Origin: Bacillus sp. EB600
Lineage (GTDB): Bacteria > Bacillota > Bacilli > Bacillales > Cytobacillaceae
Direction of reading: 5' to 3'
NCBI RefSeq assembly: GCF_024494385.1
Contig: NZ_JAEVLT010000002.1
Coordinates: forward strand, 62,001 to 126,000
DNA: 64,000 nt
In this document: one piece after another, positions 1 to 7,842 of the stretch
Numbering within the stretch: the stretch's first letter is position 1
How the letters are laid out: each line of letters begins with the position of its first letter
Position numbers and translations under genes: made by a program
Notes under the pieces: generated by a model
The model's input: the letters and a program-made list of their open reading frames with translations, nothing else
The model's database searches: none
What the model was told of the DNA's origin: nothing

Positions 1-191
1 TTTTTCAGCGCATCATTCTCCTGCATTAGAATTTGTTCCCAATTTTTGTTTTCCTCAATATTATTGCCGCTCCGTTCAAACTTTACTATAGCCGAAAAAA
101 TCGAGGCAACAATCAAGAGAATGGCAATCATTACATATGTACCCGGCCGTTTAAAAATCTTCATCCATTCATTTTGGATTAAACCAATCAC
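1..191 (-). CDS. ABC transporter permease, N-terminal part (cut by window edge)
   Basis: This is the first 63 codons of a membrane permease that continues past the left edge. It opens with a GTG codon at 191 preceded by a GGAGGAG ribosome site. The GTG overlaps the TGA of the upstream ATPase gene (GTGA), so translation is probably coupled. The visible part is a short cytoplasmic start (IGLIQNEWMKIFKRPGTYVM), then one hydrophobic helix (IAILLVIVASIFSAIV), then a charged loop. This resembles ABC-2 type permeases of the bacitracin/antibiotic export class. Pairing with a BcrA-like ATPase supports an exporter of unknown substrate. Confidence 0.8.
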   Translation of the reverse strand, partial: MIGLIQNEWMKIFKRPGTYVMIAILLIVASIFSAIVKFERSGNNIEENKNWEQILMQENDALK

Positions 192-1111
192 GAATTCTCC
201 TCCCCTTTGTCAGCCGTTACTTCGAGGAAACGGTCCTCCAGTGTTTTTGTTTCTTCCTTTATTGCAAAAATCCGAATGTTCGCTTCAACCAACGTTTTTA
301 CAAGCTCAGGGATTTCATCCTTGTTCATTTGGGCCATTATTCCTTTTCGTGAAGTAGTAATCCTCCGGTCAGGATAGTTTGCCTTCAGTACAGATATAGC
401 TTTTTCACTTGGAATTACTTCAAATTCGTACACGCTTGCTTCTCCATGAACAAATTCCTCAACAAGTTGTACATCAACAAGACAGCCATTTTGAATAATT
501 CCGATCCGATCGCACATCATTTCCATTTCAGATAACAAATGGCTTGAGACGATCACAGCCATATTTTTTTCACGTGCCAGCAGCCGTAAATAATCCCGAA
601 TTTCCCTAATACCGGCAGGGTCCAGTCCATTTGTCGGTTCATCAAGGATTAATACTTCAGGATCGTGCAAAAGACACTGCGCTAGGCCAAGCCTTTGTCT
701 CATCCCAAGTGAATAGGTTTTCACTTTATCATCAATCCGCTTTGTTAAACCAACTCGTTCGACAACTTCATTAATTTTGGCTTTTGATATCCCTTTGAAC
801 ATTCTTGCAAAATGAACAAGATTATCATAGCCGGTCATAAATTTATACATTTCCGGATTTTCAACAATGGCACCAATATGACTGACCGCTTCTACATATT
901 TTGTTTTAATGCTTGCTCCGGCAATAGTGATATCTCCCGAGGTGATTCCCATTAATCCGACCATCATTCGAATTGTTGTCGTCTTTCCTGCTCCATTCGG
1001 ACCTAAGAAACCGAATACTTCCCCTTTATTAACATGAAAACTTATGTTATCAATAATGGTCCTTCCTTTGATCACCTTTGTTACATTTTTCAATTCAACA
1101 ATTGTTTCCAA
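188..1111 (-). CDS. ABC transporter ATP-binding protein, BcrA/antibiotic-export type
   Basis: A 307-residue ABC ATPase that would power the permease encoded directly downstream. Visible motifs are Walker A GPNGAGKT (about residues 37-44), the signature YSLGMRQRLGLAQ (about 133), Walker B with VLILDEPTNGLDP (about 153), and the switch histidine in VIVSSHLL. The C-terminal 80 residues form the extension common in BcrA/CcmA-like subunits. The start is TTG at 1111, supported by a GAGAGGAG site a few bases upstream. Known members export bacitracin-like peptides, lipids or other drugs. The substrate here cannot be read from sequence. Confidence 0.9.
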   Translation of the reverse strand: METIVELKNVTKVIKGRTIIDNISFHVNKGEVFGFLGPNGAGKTTTIRMMVGLMGITSGDITIAGASIKTKYVEAVSHIGAIVENPEMYKFMTGYDNLVHFARMFKGISKAKINEVVERVGLTKRIDDKVKTYSLGMRQRLGLAQCLLHDPEVLILDEPTNGLDPAGIREIRDYLRLLAREKNMAVIVSSHLLSEMEMMCDRIGIIQNGCLVDVQLVEEFVHGEASVYEFEVIPSEKAISVLKANYPDRRITTSRKGIMAQMNKDEIPELVKTLVEANIRIFAIKEETKTLEDRFLEVTADKGEENS

Positions 1112-1227
1112 GCTCCGTCTCCTCTCTTAGAACACTGTACTCTGATAATTTTACTATAAGTTGCTGAATCTGGAAATTTGAATAGGACTAAATTTACGTT
1201 CAGGAGAATAATTCTTTTCTTGTAAAA

Positions 1228-1245
1228 TTAGGTATAATTACCTAA
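1228..1245 (+). promoter_or_regulatory. Palindrome over a TATAAT box: promoter and candidate operator of the NERD gene
   Basis: The sequence TTAGGTATAATTACCTAA is an inverted repeat with perfect 7-bp arms around TAAT. It contains the only good -10 hexamer (TATAAT, 1233-1238) before the NERD-domain gene. No strong -35 box is seen at the right distance. A palindrome on the -10 is a common place for a repressor to bind. The regulator is unknown and no regulator gene is adjacent. Confidence 0.5.
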
Positions 1246-1279
1246 AATTATAAACAAATCAAGGATTGGAGATGTGAAC

Positions 1280-2200
1280 ATGGCTTTTAAATCTCGAACT
1301 GAATCAAAAGAATTAAAGCTTCTTAGAACATTAAATTTACGAATAGATTTACCTGTTAAAGACTCAAAAAATTATCATAATCTAGAAAAAGGCTATAAAG
1401 GTGAGCAAAAGTTTGACGAACTGTTAGCTCCGCTTCCAAATAATTGGCTTACTGTAAATGACTTGTTGCTTAAAAGTGACAATAATTATTTCCAAGTTGA
1501 TTCCATATTAATTTTTCAAGGAACAATCCATCTGATTAATGTAAAAAACTACGAAGGCGATTATTACATTGAAAAAGATCGTTGGTATTCTACATATGAA
1601 AATGAAATAAAGAATCCATTAGATCAATTAAAACGCAGTGAGATCTTATTCAAAAAACTACTTCAAGAGTATGGATTTAAATTCTCAGTTGAATCATACC
1701 TCATCTTTGTAAACCCCGGCTTTTATCTTTATAATGCTCCAAGAAATTTACCTGCCTTTTTTCCAACACAACTTCAACGCTATATGGACAAAATAATATC
1801 GATACCATCAAAACTAACTGATAGACACGTTAAATTGGCAGAAAAATTGGTTTCACTCCATTTAACAGAATCCCCATTCACACAGTGCCCTGATTATCAT
1901 TATGAAAAGCTAAAAAAAGGGATAACTTGTGTTTCCTGCCATTCATTTATAGCTTTTTTCAAAAAAAACATAGTAATTTGTGATAAGTGTGGTTGCAAAG
2001 AGAATGTAGAATCAGCTGTTTTACGGAGTGTAAATGAATTTATATTACTTTTTCCAGATAGAAAAGTAACCGTAAGTGCTATTTCAGATTGGTGCAAAAT
2101 TTTGTCAAGGAAAACCATTCGGAGAATCCTTTCGCAAAATTTTAAATATATGGGGTGTAGTAGTTCTTCTTTTTACGTAAAAGACGGGGAGATTGAATAA
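1280..2200 (+). CDS. NERD-domain protein with C-terminal zinc ribbon
   Basis: A 306-residue protein. Residues about 37-135 match the NERD (nuclease-related) fold: GYKGEQKFDELL, then FQVDSILIF, then LINVKNYEGDYY. NERD belongs to the PD-(D/E)XK-like nuclease superfamily. In typical members the third motif reads E-x-K, but here it is N-V-K (Asn87, Lys89), so catalysis is doubtful. After a linker come CVSC and CDKC pairs, a zinc ribbon, and a basic C-terminal segment with SRKTIRRIL. ATG 1280 is preferred over GTG 1274 because the GGAG at 1268-1271 sits eight bases before the ATG. The gene stands alone on the plus strand, has no B. subtilis counterpart that I recall at this place, and ends 15 bases before the hairpin array. 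The function is not known. Confidence 0.8.
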   Translation: MAFKSRTESKELKLLRTLNLRIDLPVKDSKNYHNLEKGYKGEQKFDELLAPLPNNWLTVNDLLLKSDNNYFQVDSILIFQGTIHLINVKNYEGDYYIEKDRWYSTYENEIKNPLDQLKRSEILFKKLLQEYGFKFSVESYLIFVNPGFYLYNAPRNLPAFFPTQLQRYMDKIISIPSKLTDRHVKLAEKLVSLHLTESPFTQCPDYHYEKLKKGITCVSCHSFIAFFKKNIVICDKCGCKENVESAVLRSVNEFILLFPDRKVTVSAISDWCKILSRKTIRRILSQNFKYMGCSSSSFYVKDGEIE

Positions 2201-2214
2201 TAGTTGTATTTAAT

Positions 2215-2770
2215 CTCGTTACCATCGAAGCGTTTTTTCTTGTTTATGGGTAATTAGTTTCTCTTCTTGTTACCATCGAGACGCTTTTGCTCCCCTAATG
2301 GTCACGAGTTTCCCTTTCTCGTTACTATCGAAGCGCCTTTGCTCCCATCATGGTAACAAGATTCCTTTTCTTGTTACCATCGAAGCGCCTTTGCTCCCAT
2401 CATGGTAACAAGATTCCTTTTCTTGTTACCATCGAAGCGCCTTTGCCCCCCTAATGGTCACGAGTTTCCCTTTCTTGTTACCATCGAAGCGTTTTTGCCC
2501 CCATCATGGTAACAAGATTCCTTTTCTTGTTACCATCGAAGCGTTTTTGCCCCCATCATGGTAACAAGATTCCTTTTCTTGTTACCATCGAAGCGTTTTT
2601 TCTTGTTTATGGGTAATTAGTTTCTCTTCTTGTTACCATCGAAACGCCTTTGCTCCCCTCATGGTAACAAGATTCCCTTTCTCGTTACCATCGAAGCGCC
2701 TTTGCACTTGCCATGGGCACAAGATCCCTCTTCTGATAACATTCGAGATGCTTTTGTTCTGTTCGACTAG
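2215..2770. repeat. 52-bp tandem repeat array forming hairpins, about ten units plus a decayed one
   Basis: Units start at 2215, 2266, 2318, 2370, 2422, 2474, 2526, 2578, 2629 and 2681, with a degenerate unit near 2732, giving a 51-52 bp period. A typical unit is CTTGTTACCAT, then a 21-base middle (CGAAGCGCCTTTGCTCCCATC), then ATGGTAACAAG, then ATTCCTTTT. The two 11-base arms are exact reverse complements. Across each junction, ATGGTAACAAG-9 nt-CTTGTTACCAT forms a tight stem-loop (for example 2350-2380). Unit variants occur in a mixed order. No convincing reading frame spans the array. It fills the gap between the NERD gene and the tcdA terminator. Whole units are conserved, so this is not a repeat-spacer array. 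Confidence 0.93.
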
Positions 2771-2816
2771 ATCTCTTATCTTCAGTCTGCTTTTCAGGTT
2801 ATTTCCTAATCTAAAT

Positions 2817-2844
2817 AAAAAAACCCAAAACTATAAGTTCTGGG
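2817..2844 (-). terminator. Rho-independent terminator of tcdA
   Basis: On the minus strand a 9-bp stem (CCCAGAACT/AGTTTTGGG, one wobble) with a three-base loop is followed by a run of seven T. It lies just past the tcdA stop. Confidence 0.88.
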
Positions 2845-2852
2845 CGCACTGC

Positions 2853-3620
2853 TTATTTTTCATCCTTAACACGCATAATTTTAATATCTTTGAGTAATTC
2901 CCTCACCACGTAGCTTGCCATAATTAACCCAGCCACGGATGGTACAAACGCGTTCGAAGAAGGAGGCATTTGTGCCTTTCTAATTTCAGCATTTTCATTA
3001 CCGACTACTTTTCTTACATCTTCACGAATAACAATCGGGCTTTCATCTGAAAAAACAACCGGAATCCCTTTCCGAATCCCTTCCTTACGAAGCCTAGTCC
3101 GAATAACCTTTGCAATTGGGTCGGTATGCGTTTTGGATATATCCGCAATTTGAAAGCGGGTTGGATCCATTTTATTCGCAGCACCCATACTGGAAATAAT
3201 CGGGATGTTACGCTTCAAGCATTCCTTCATCAAATGAATCTTATATACAATTGTATCTGATGCATCAACCACAAAATCCAAATTATAGCCAAAGATTTGC
3301 TCATATGTCTCTTCCGTATAAAACATTTTTAAAGCAATGACCTCACACTCTGGATTAATGTCTTTTATCCTGTCCCTCATTAAATCTGCTTTTGGCTGGC
3401 CGATCGTTGACAATAAGGCAATTACCTGACGATTGACGTTTGTTATATCGACATCATCTTTATCAATTAAAATCAGGCGTCCAACACCGGAGCGGGCCAG
3501 AGCCTCGGCAGCAAAGGAACCGACACCGCCAATTCCGAGAACAGCTACCGTGCTGTTCTTCATGATTTCCAGCCCTTCTTTGCCGATCGCCAATTCATTC
3601 CGTGAAAATTGATGCAACAT
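2853..3620 (-). CDS. tcdA: tRNA threonylcarbamoyladenosine dehydratase
   Basis: A 255-residue E1-like (ThiF/MoeB superfamily) enzyme. It uses ATP to close N6-threonylcarbamoyladenosine at tRNA position 37 into its cyclic form, which improves decoding of ANN codons. The N-terminal FSRNELAIGKEGLE and the nucleotide-binding GIGGVGSFAAEALARSG, followed by the IDKDDVDITNVNRQ segment, are characteristic. GMPPSS-like residues near the C-terminus (AQMPPSSNAFVPS) also match. The start is taken at ATG 3620, eight bases after GGAG, rather than the GTG at 3629 that abuts the ribosome site. It corresponds to B. subtilis YrvM, which also lies downstream of hisS-aspS. Confidence 0.92.
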   Translation of the reverse strand: MLHQFSRNELAIGKEGLEIMKNSTVAVLGIGGVGSFAAEALARSGVGRLILIDKDDVDITNVNRQVIALLSTIGQPKADLMRDRIKDINPECEVIALKMFYTEETYEQIFGYNLDFVVDASDTIVYKIHLMKECLKRNIPIISSMGAANKMDPTRFQIADISKTHTDPIAKVIRTRLRKEGIRKGIPVVFSDESPIVIREDVRKVVGNENAEIRKAQMPPSSNAFVPSVAGLIMASYVVRELLKDIKIMRVKDEK

Positions 3621-3766
3621 ATCATTCACTCCATTATAAAAATTCGCTTATGTTTCTTTTTCCCGTAAAAAAATATATCATACATCCAACTAAATGCAAG
3701 GACACTAATCGATGGACGCTGGAGTTAAACTGTTATCAAAGTTCAAAAATAAAAATTCAGATTAAC

Positions 3767-3786
3767 AAAAAAAGCCCCCGCTTTTT
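3767..3786 (-). terminator. Short GC-core hairpin with T run below the 6S gene
   Basis: On the minus strand AAAAAGC-GGGG-GCTTTTTTT makes a short stem with a T tail. It could act as a back-up terminator for the 6S RNA, whose own closing stem and T8 run lie at 3804-3830. Confidence 0.5.
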
Positions 3787-3805
3787 AGACAGGAGATATC
3801 TTTAA

Positions 3806-4023
3806 AAAAAACAGAAAGAGTCCCGATCGTGCCGTCGCTTTTGAACCTTAGTTTTGATCCCGCACTCAGCAGGTGGGTGTCCTGTTTCAAGCTATTGTAA
3901 GTCCCCTTAATCCCGAAAAGATTGGGGCATTTACGCTACTTAAAAACTCCAGACTCCCGTAGATAAAATGTTCGGTCAAAACTTCAGGTATTACCACGTA
4001 CACTTCAGGACTCTTATTTGATT
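3806..4023 (-). ncRNA. bsrA: 6S RNA (bsrA type)
   Basis: 6S RNA mimics an open promoter and holds sigma-A RNA polymerase in stationary phase. The transcript would begin near 4023 and end in a T-rich run near 3806. Its ends pair: AAGAGTCCTGA at the 5' side matches the GGGACTCTT region near the 3' end. Internal stretches such as TTAAGTAGCGTAAATGCCCC, GGGATTAAGGGGACTTACAA and AACTAAGGTTCAAAAGC match my memory of the B. subtilis 6S-1 RNA. The position between aspS and tcdA is also as in B. subtilis. No reading frame fits the region. Confidence 0.88.
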
Positions 4024-4029
4024 GTCCTT

Positions 4030-4058
4030 ATTCTAGCATAAATGAAAGCGCTATTCAA
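4030..4058 (-). promoter_or_regulatory. Sigma-A promoter of the 6S RNA gene
   Basis: On the minus strand TTGAAT (-35, 4053-4058) and TAGAAT (-10, 4030-4035) are 17 bases apart. The -10 is extended by TGC just upstream. Initiation is expected near 4023. Confidence 0.75.
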
Positions 4059-4077
4059 CCTCTACAAAGTAGGCAGA

Positions 4078-5853
4078 CTACTTATTTTTTTTAACATTTA
4101 GTGACAAGTGAAGTTCCCTTAATTGGGCCTCAGATACTTCCCCAGGGGCATCTGTCAACAAGTCGCTGGCACTAGCCGTTTTAGGGAATGCAATCGTGTC
4201 ACGCAAGTTTGTGCTGCCAGCGAGCAGCATTACGAGACGGTCCAAGCCCAAGGCAATTCCGCCATGTGGTGGTGTACCATATTCAAACGCGTTCATTAAG
4301 AACCCGAATTGTTCATTCGCTGCCTCTGGAGTAAAGCCAAGTACGCTGAACATCCTTTCTTGAATATCCCGTTCAAAAATTCTTAAAGAGCCACCGCCAA
4401 GCTCGTACCCGTTTAAAACGATATCATATGCTTGGGCATGTACTTTTTCCGGCTCAGTCTCAAGGAATGGAAGATCCTCCCGGAATGGCATTGTAAATGG
4501 ATGATGGGCAGCTTTATAACGGCCGTCTTCTTCTGAGTACTCAAACATTGGCCAATCCGTAACCCATAAGAAGTTGAACAAGCTTTGGTCAATTAAATTT
4601 AACTCTTTGCCAAGCTTTAATCTTAGTGCGCCTAACGAATCTGCAACAACATTCTTTTTATCTGCAACAAACAGCAGCAGGTCTCCCACAGTGGCCTCAA
4701 GTGTTGCTGTAATTCCATTGAGTTCATCCTCTGAAAAGAATTTTGTAATTTGACTCTTTAAGCCATCTTCTTCGACCTTAAACCAGGCAAGGCCTTTCGC
4801 GCCATAAACAGCCGCAAATTCAGTTAAAGCATCAATGTCTTTACGCGAATATTTTTCGGCTCCGCCTTTTACATTAATGGCTTTTACCTGACCACCCTTT
4901 TCAACAGCAGCAGTAAATACCTTAAAGCCTGAGTTTTTAACAACTTCTGAAAGATCAACAAGCTCCATGCCAAAGCGGGTATCTGGTTTGTCAGATCCGT
5001 AACGGCTCATTGCCTCATCATAGGTCATCCTTGGGAATGAGATTGGATCCTCAATTCCTTTTACTTCTTTCATCACTTTGGACATCATGTTCTCCATTAA
5101 ACCCATAATATCTTCCTGCCCTAAGAAGCTTGTTTCAATATCAACCTGTGTAAATTCAGGCTGACGGTCTGCACGCAAATCTTCATCACGGAAGCAGCGG
5201 GCAATTTGGTAATAACGCTCAACGCCGCCAACCATCAACAGCTGCTTAAATAACTGTGGTGATTGTGGAAGTGCATAAAACTCACCTGGATGCACGCGGC
5301 TTGGGACTAGATAATCGCGGGCTCCTTCAGGCGTACTTTTTGTTAAAATCGGTGTTTCAACATCCAAAAAGCCTTCAGAATCAAGAAAGTTTCGAATTGC
5401 TTTTGTTACCTGGTGACGCATTTTTAACGTATTGAAAATAACTGGGCGACGGATATCCAAATAACGATATTTCAGCCTTACATCTTCAGATACTTCTGTG
5501 TCATCAGATATTTCAAAAGGTGGTGTCTTTGCTGCATTAAGAATCGTTACAGACTGAGCCTGAACTTCAATTTTTCCGGTTGAAATGTTATCGTTATAGG
5601 TTGATTCCTCACGGGCAACAACCTGCCCTTCAATACTAAGTACATATTCACTGCGGATTTTTTCGGCTAATTGCAGGGCTTCCAATGATGTTTCCGGATT
5701 AAAAACTACTTGAACAACACCGCTCCGATCCCGTAGGTCAATAAAAATTAATCCGCCTAAATCACGGCGAGTTTGCACCCACCCCTTTAATATGACCTTC
5801 TCACCTACCGCTGTTTCTGGTACTTCTCCACAAAAATAACTTCTGCCAAACAT
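4078..5853 (-). CDS. aspS: Aspartyl-tRNA synthetase
   Basis: A class II aminoacyl-tRNA synthetase of 591 residues, the usual length for bacterial AspRS. An N-terminal OB-fold anticodon-binding domain (about 1-105) leads to the catalytic core. Motif 2 is seen as [20 protein letters not shown] (about 217) and motif 3 as [13 protein letters not shown] (about 530). The bacterial GAD insertion lies between them. It charges tRNA-Asp with aspartate in the cytoplasm. The gene follows hisS by 18 bases with its own AGGAGG site, so both share the T-box leader upstream of hisS. Confidence 0.97.
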   Translation of the reverse strand: MFGRSYFCGEVPETAVGEKVILKGWVQTRRDLGGLIFIDLRDRSGVVQVVFNPETSLEALQLAEKIRSEYVLSIEGQVVAREESTYNDNISTGKIEVQAQSVTILNAAKTPPFEISDDTEVSEDVRLKYRYLDIRRPVIFNTLKMRHQVTKAIRNFLDSEGFLDVETPILTKSTPEGARDYLVPSRVHPGEFYALPQSPQLFKQLLMVGGVERYYQIARCFRDEDLRADRQPEFTQVDIETSFLGQEDIMGLMENMMSKVMKEVKGIEDPISFPRMTYDEAMSRYGSDKPDTRFGMELVDLSEVVKNSGFKVFTAAVEKGGQVKAINVKGGAEKYSRKDIDALTEFAAVYGAKGLAWFKVEEDGLKSQITKFFSEDELNGITATLEATVGDLLLFVADKKNVVADSLGALRLKLGKELNLIDQSLFNFLWVTDWPMFEYSEEDGRYKAAHHPFTMPFREDLPFLETEPEKVHAQAYDIVLNGYELGGGSLRIFERDIQERMFSVLGFTPEAANEQFGFLMNAFEYGTPPHGGIALGLDRLVMLLAGSTNLRDTIAFPKTASASDLLTDAPGEVSEAQLRELHLSLNVKKNK

Positions 5854-5871
5854 AATATGATAATCCTCCTC

Positions 5872-7143
5872 TTATACTTGCAATTCCTGAAAATATTTTA
5901 TAAATAAAGCTAGTTCAATTTCTACTTGTTCACCTGTTGACATGTTTTTTAAATTGATCTTATTATTTTGTAATTCATCTTCACCAAGAACAGCCACATA
6001 TTTTGCCTTTAGACGGTCGGCAGCTTTAAACTGAGCCTTTATTTTCCGATCCAAATAGTCCCTTTCCGCCGAAAAGCCAGCCATACGCAGCTCTTGCAGT
6101 AATCCAACCGTATAATCCTTTGCTTCTTCGCCAAGAGAAACTAAGTAACAGTCAATTCCTTGATTCGTATTTAGTTCAATTCCTTCGGCATTAAGAGCGG
6201 CAATGAATCTCTCAATACTTAAGGCAAAGCCGATTCCTGGTGTTTCCGGACCGCCGATTTCTTCAACCAAGCCATTGTAGCGTCCGCCGCCGCAAAGGGT
6301 CGTGATGGCACCAAAGCCTTCTGCATCACTCATAATTTCAAATGCAGTATGGTTGTAGTAATCTAATCCGCGGACAAGGTTTGGATCTACCTCGAACGGA
6401 ATCGTTAAAAGTTGTAAATACTGCTGAAGCTTATCAAAGTAGCTTTTTGAGTAGTCATTCAAATAATCAATAATTGACGGAGCTGTCTTCATCAATTCGT
6501 GATCATGATCCTGTTTACAATCAAGAATTCTCAACGGATTTTTGTCCAATCTTTTTTGACAATCATTACAAAATTCACCGATCCGCGGTTGAAAGTGGCG
6601 AACAAGCGCTTCGCGGTGAGCGTGCCTGCTCTCCTTATCGCCTAAACTATTAATAACAAGCTTAAGTTTCTTAAGCCCCATTTCTTTATAAAGGTTAACT
6701 GCAAGCGAAATAACCTCTGCATCAATCGCAGGATCATTGCTGCCTAAGGCCTCAATTCCAAATTGAACAAATTGACGAAATCGGCCGGCTTGCGGGCGCT
6801 CATAGCGAAACATCGGTCCCATATAATAAAGCTTTACAGGTTGATTCGCATTGCCAAACATTTTTTTATCAACAAAAGCTCTTACTGTTGATGCGGTTCC
6901 TTCTGGCCTTAAAGTTAAATCACGATCACCGCGGTCTTTAAATGTATACATTTCTTTTTGGACAATATCGGTTGTGTCTCCCACTCCCCGTAAAAACAGT
7001 TCTGTATGTTCAAAAATAGGGGTGCGGATTTCATGATATTGATACTTTTCGCAAAGCTCTCTTGCTTTAGATTCAATCAACTGCCACTTTTCCACTTCAC
7101 CTGGCAGAATGTCTTGAGTACCTCTTGGGATGCTGATAGACAT
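5872..7143 (-). CDS. hisS: Histidyl-tRNA synthetase
   Basis: A 423-residue class II synthetase that charges tRNA-His. It begins with the typical [11 protein letters not shown]. Motif 2 contains [13 protein letters not shown], the histidine-specific segments are [12 protein letters not shown] and [10 protein letters not shown], and motif 3 is [11 protein letters not shown]-terminal alpha/beta anticodon domain covers about 325-423. The start at ATG 7143 is set by an AAGGAGG site. The open frame runs 40 codons further upstream into the T-box terminator, and that part is not coding. First gene of the hisS-aspS operon. Confidence 0.97.
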   Translation of the reverse strand: MSISIPRGTQDILPGEVEKWQLIESKARELCEKYQYHEIRTPIFEHTELFLRGVGDTTDIVQKEMYTFKDRGDRDLTLRPEGTASTVRAFVDKKMFGNANQPVKLYYMGPMFRYERPQAGRFRQFVQFGIEALGSNDPAIDAEVISLAVNLYKEMGLKKLKLVINSLGDKESRHAHREALVRHFQPRIGEFCNDCQKRLDKNPLRILDCKQDHDHELMKTAPSIIDYLNDYSKSYFDKLQQYLQLLTIPFEVDPNLVRGLDYYNHTAFEIMSDAEGFGAITTLCGGGRYNGLVEEIGGPETPGIGFALSIERFIAALNAEGIELNTNQGIDCYLVSLGEEAKDYTVGLLQELRMAGFSAERDYLDRKIKAQFKAADRLKAKYVAVLGEDELQNNKINLKNMSTGEQVEIELALFIKYFQELQV

Positions 7144-7180
7144 ATAGGCTTCCTTCCTCCTTAAAAATATATAACACAAC

Positions 7181-7224
7181 AAAAAAACTCCCATCCCTTG
7201 TTTTAAAAACAAGGGACGAGAGTT
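7181..7224 (-). terminator. Regulated terminator of the hisS T-box leader
   Basis: On the minus strand AACTCTCGTCCCTTGTTTT and its near-perfect complement form a long stem ending in seven T. The 5' part of this stem can instead pair with the conserved T-box bulge region at 7230-7245 when uncharged tRNA binds. Confidence 0.88.
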
Positions 7225-7456
7225 ATTATCCCGTGGTGCCACCCTAGTTGAAGTGCTGATCATCCTGCACTTCCGCTCTTTCCGTTAACGCCTGGTTACG
7301 TTCTCCTCCTACTAGAGTCAAGCTTTTTCAGAGGGAAGCCTTCGGAGTGTTCAATTCATTAAGCCAGCATGCAGAAATGCTTCCAGCCTAGGGCATTTCC
7401 TCTCTAACCATGTGTATCACTTAACTACTATGCTCCATCATAGGTTTACATCATAA
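7181..7456 (-). promoter_or_regulatory. T-box riboswitch controlling hisS-aspS
   Basis: T-box leaders sense uncharged tRNA and permit read-through into synthetase genes. The hallmark AGGGTGGCACCACGGG is present on the minus strand at 7230-7245. Upstream lie AGAGAG and paired segments of Stem I, and downstream is a terminator hairpin. In the expected specifier position the sequence reads TTGAACACTCC, so the specifier codon is probably CAC (His), consistent with hisS as first gene. The specifier reading is inference. The leader type and its position match the B. subtilis operon. Confidence 0.9.
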
Positions 7457-7474
7457 AGTTATTTTAATTATATA

Positions 7475-7503
7475 ATAATACGAAGCAAATGAGAGAATGT
7501 CAA
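7475..7503 (-). promoter_or_regulatory. Sigma-A promoter of the hisS-aspS operon
   Basis: On the minus strand the consensus -35 TTGACA (7498-7503) is 17 bases from TATTAT (7475-7480). The -35 box overlaps the stop codon of the upstream small gene. Confidence 0.8.
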
Positions 7504-7688
7504 GATCTCTCTAAATGCTTTTTTAATTTTTTCACGTCTCCTAATGATAACCCAAATTCAGACGCAAGTTCATAAGCAGAGGATTGCTGCTCTTTTTGAA
7601 TTATATCATGAAAATCAACTCCAAAAAGACGGCTTTCAGCTGAATGTGCATTCATTCCCTTTTCACTCGATCTCATCCATTTCACCAT
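7500..7688 (-). CDS. Small YrzK-like protein with a C-terminal helix-turn-helix-like segment
   Basis: A 62-residue protein that sits where B. subtilis carries yrzK, between the amidase gene and hisS. The C-terminal half (AYELASEFGLSLGDVKKLKKH) resembles the second part of a sigma-factor or DNA-binding helix-turn-helix. The start is uncertain: ATG 7688 has a partial AGAGAG site, while the longer frame from ATG 7748 (82 residues) lacks any clear site. The function is unknown. It is on the minus strand, so the amidase gene is divergent. Confidence 0.65.
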   Translation of the reverse strand: MVKWMRSSEKGMNAHSAESRLFGVDFHDIIQKEQQSSAYELASEFGLSLGDVKKLKKHLERS

Positions 7689-7842
7689 CCCATCTCTCTT
7701 TTCATCCATATTGTGCCCATTTGCCCGGATAAACTTACAGGCTTTCATAGAAAGTTCCCGGATATCTGTAAAACATAGGAATGATTTTCAAGTCTATATA
7801 AGATAAAATAAAAACTAGTGAAACTTTAAAGGGGGAAGAAGA

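Noticed and set aside
46-357. Plus-strand 103-codon frame at the left edge
   Set aside because: Shadow of the ABC exporter genes, whose motifs are clear on the minus strand.
2215-2770. CRISPR array
   Set aside because: Complete 52-bp units are conserved, with no unique spacers between short repeats, and no cas genes are nearby.
3602-3805. Plus-strand 67-codon frame before the 6S gene
   Set aside because: It overlaps the start of tcdA and the region beside the 6S RNA, and has no ribosome site or homology.
7144-7263. N-terminal extension of HisRS
   Set aside because: These 40 codons lie over the T-box terminator, and the AAGGAGG site at the internal ATG gives the normal protein length.
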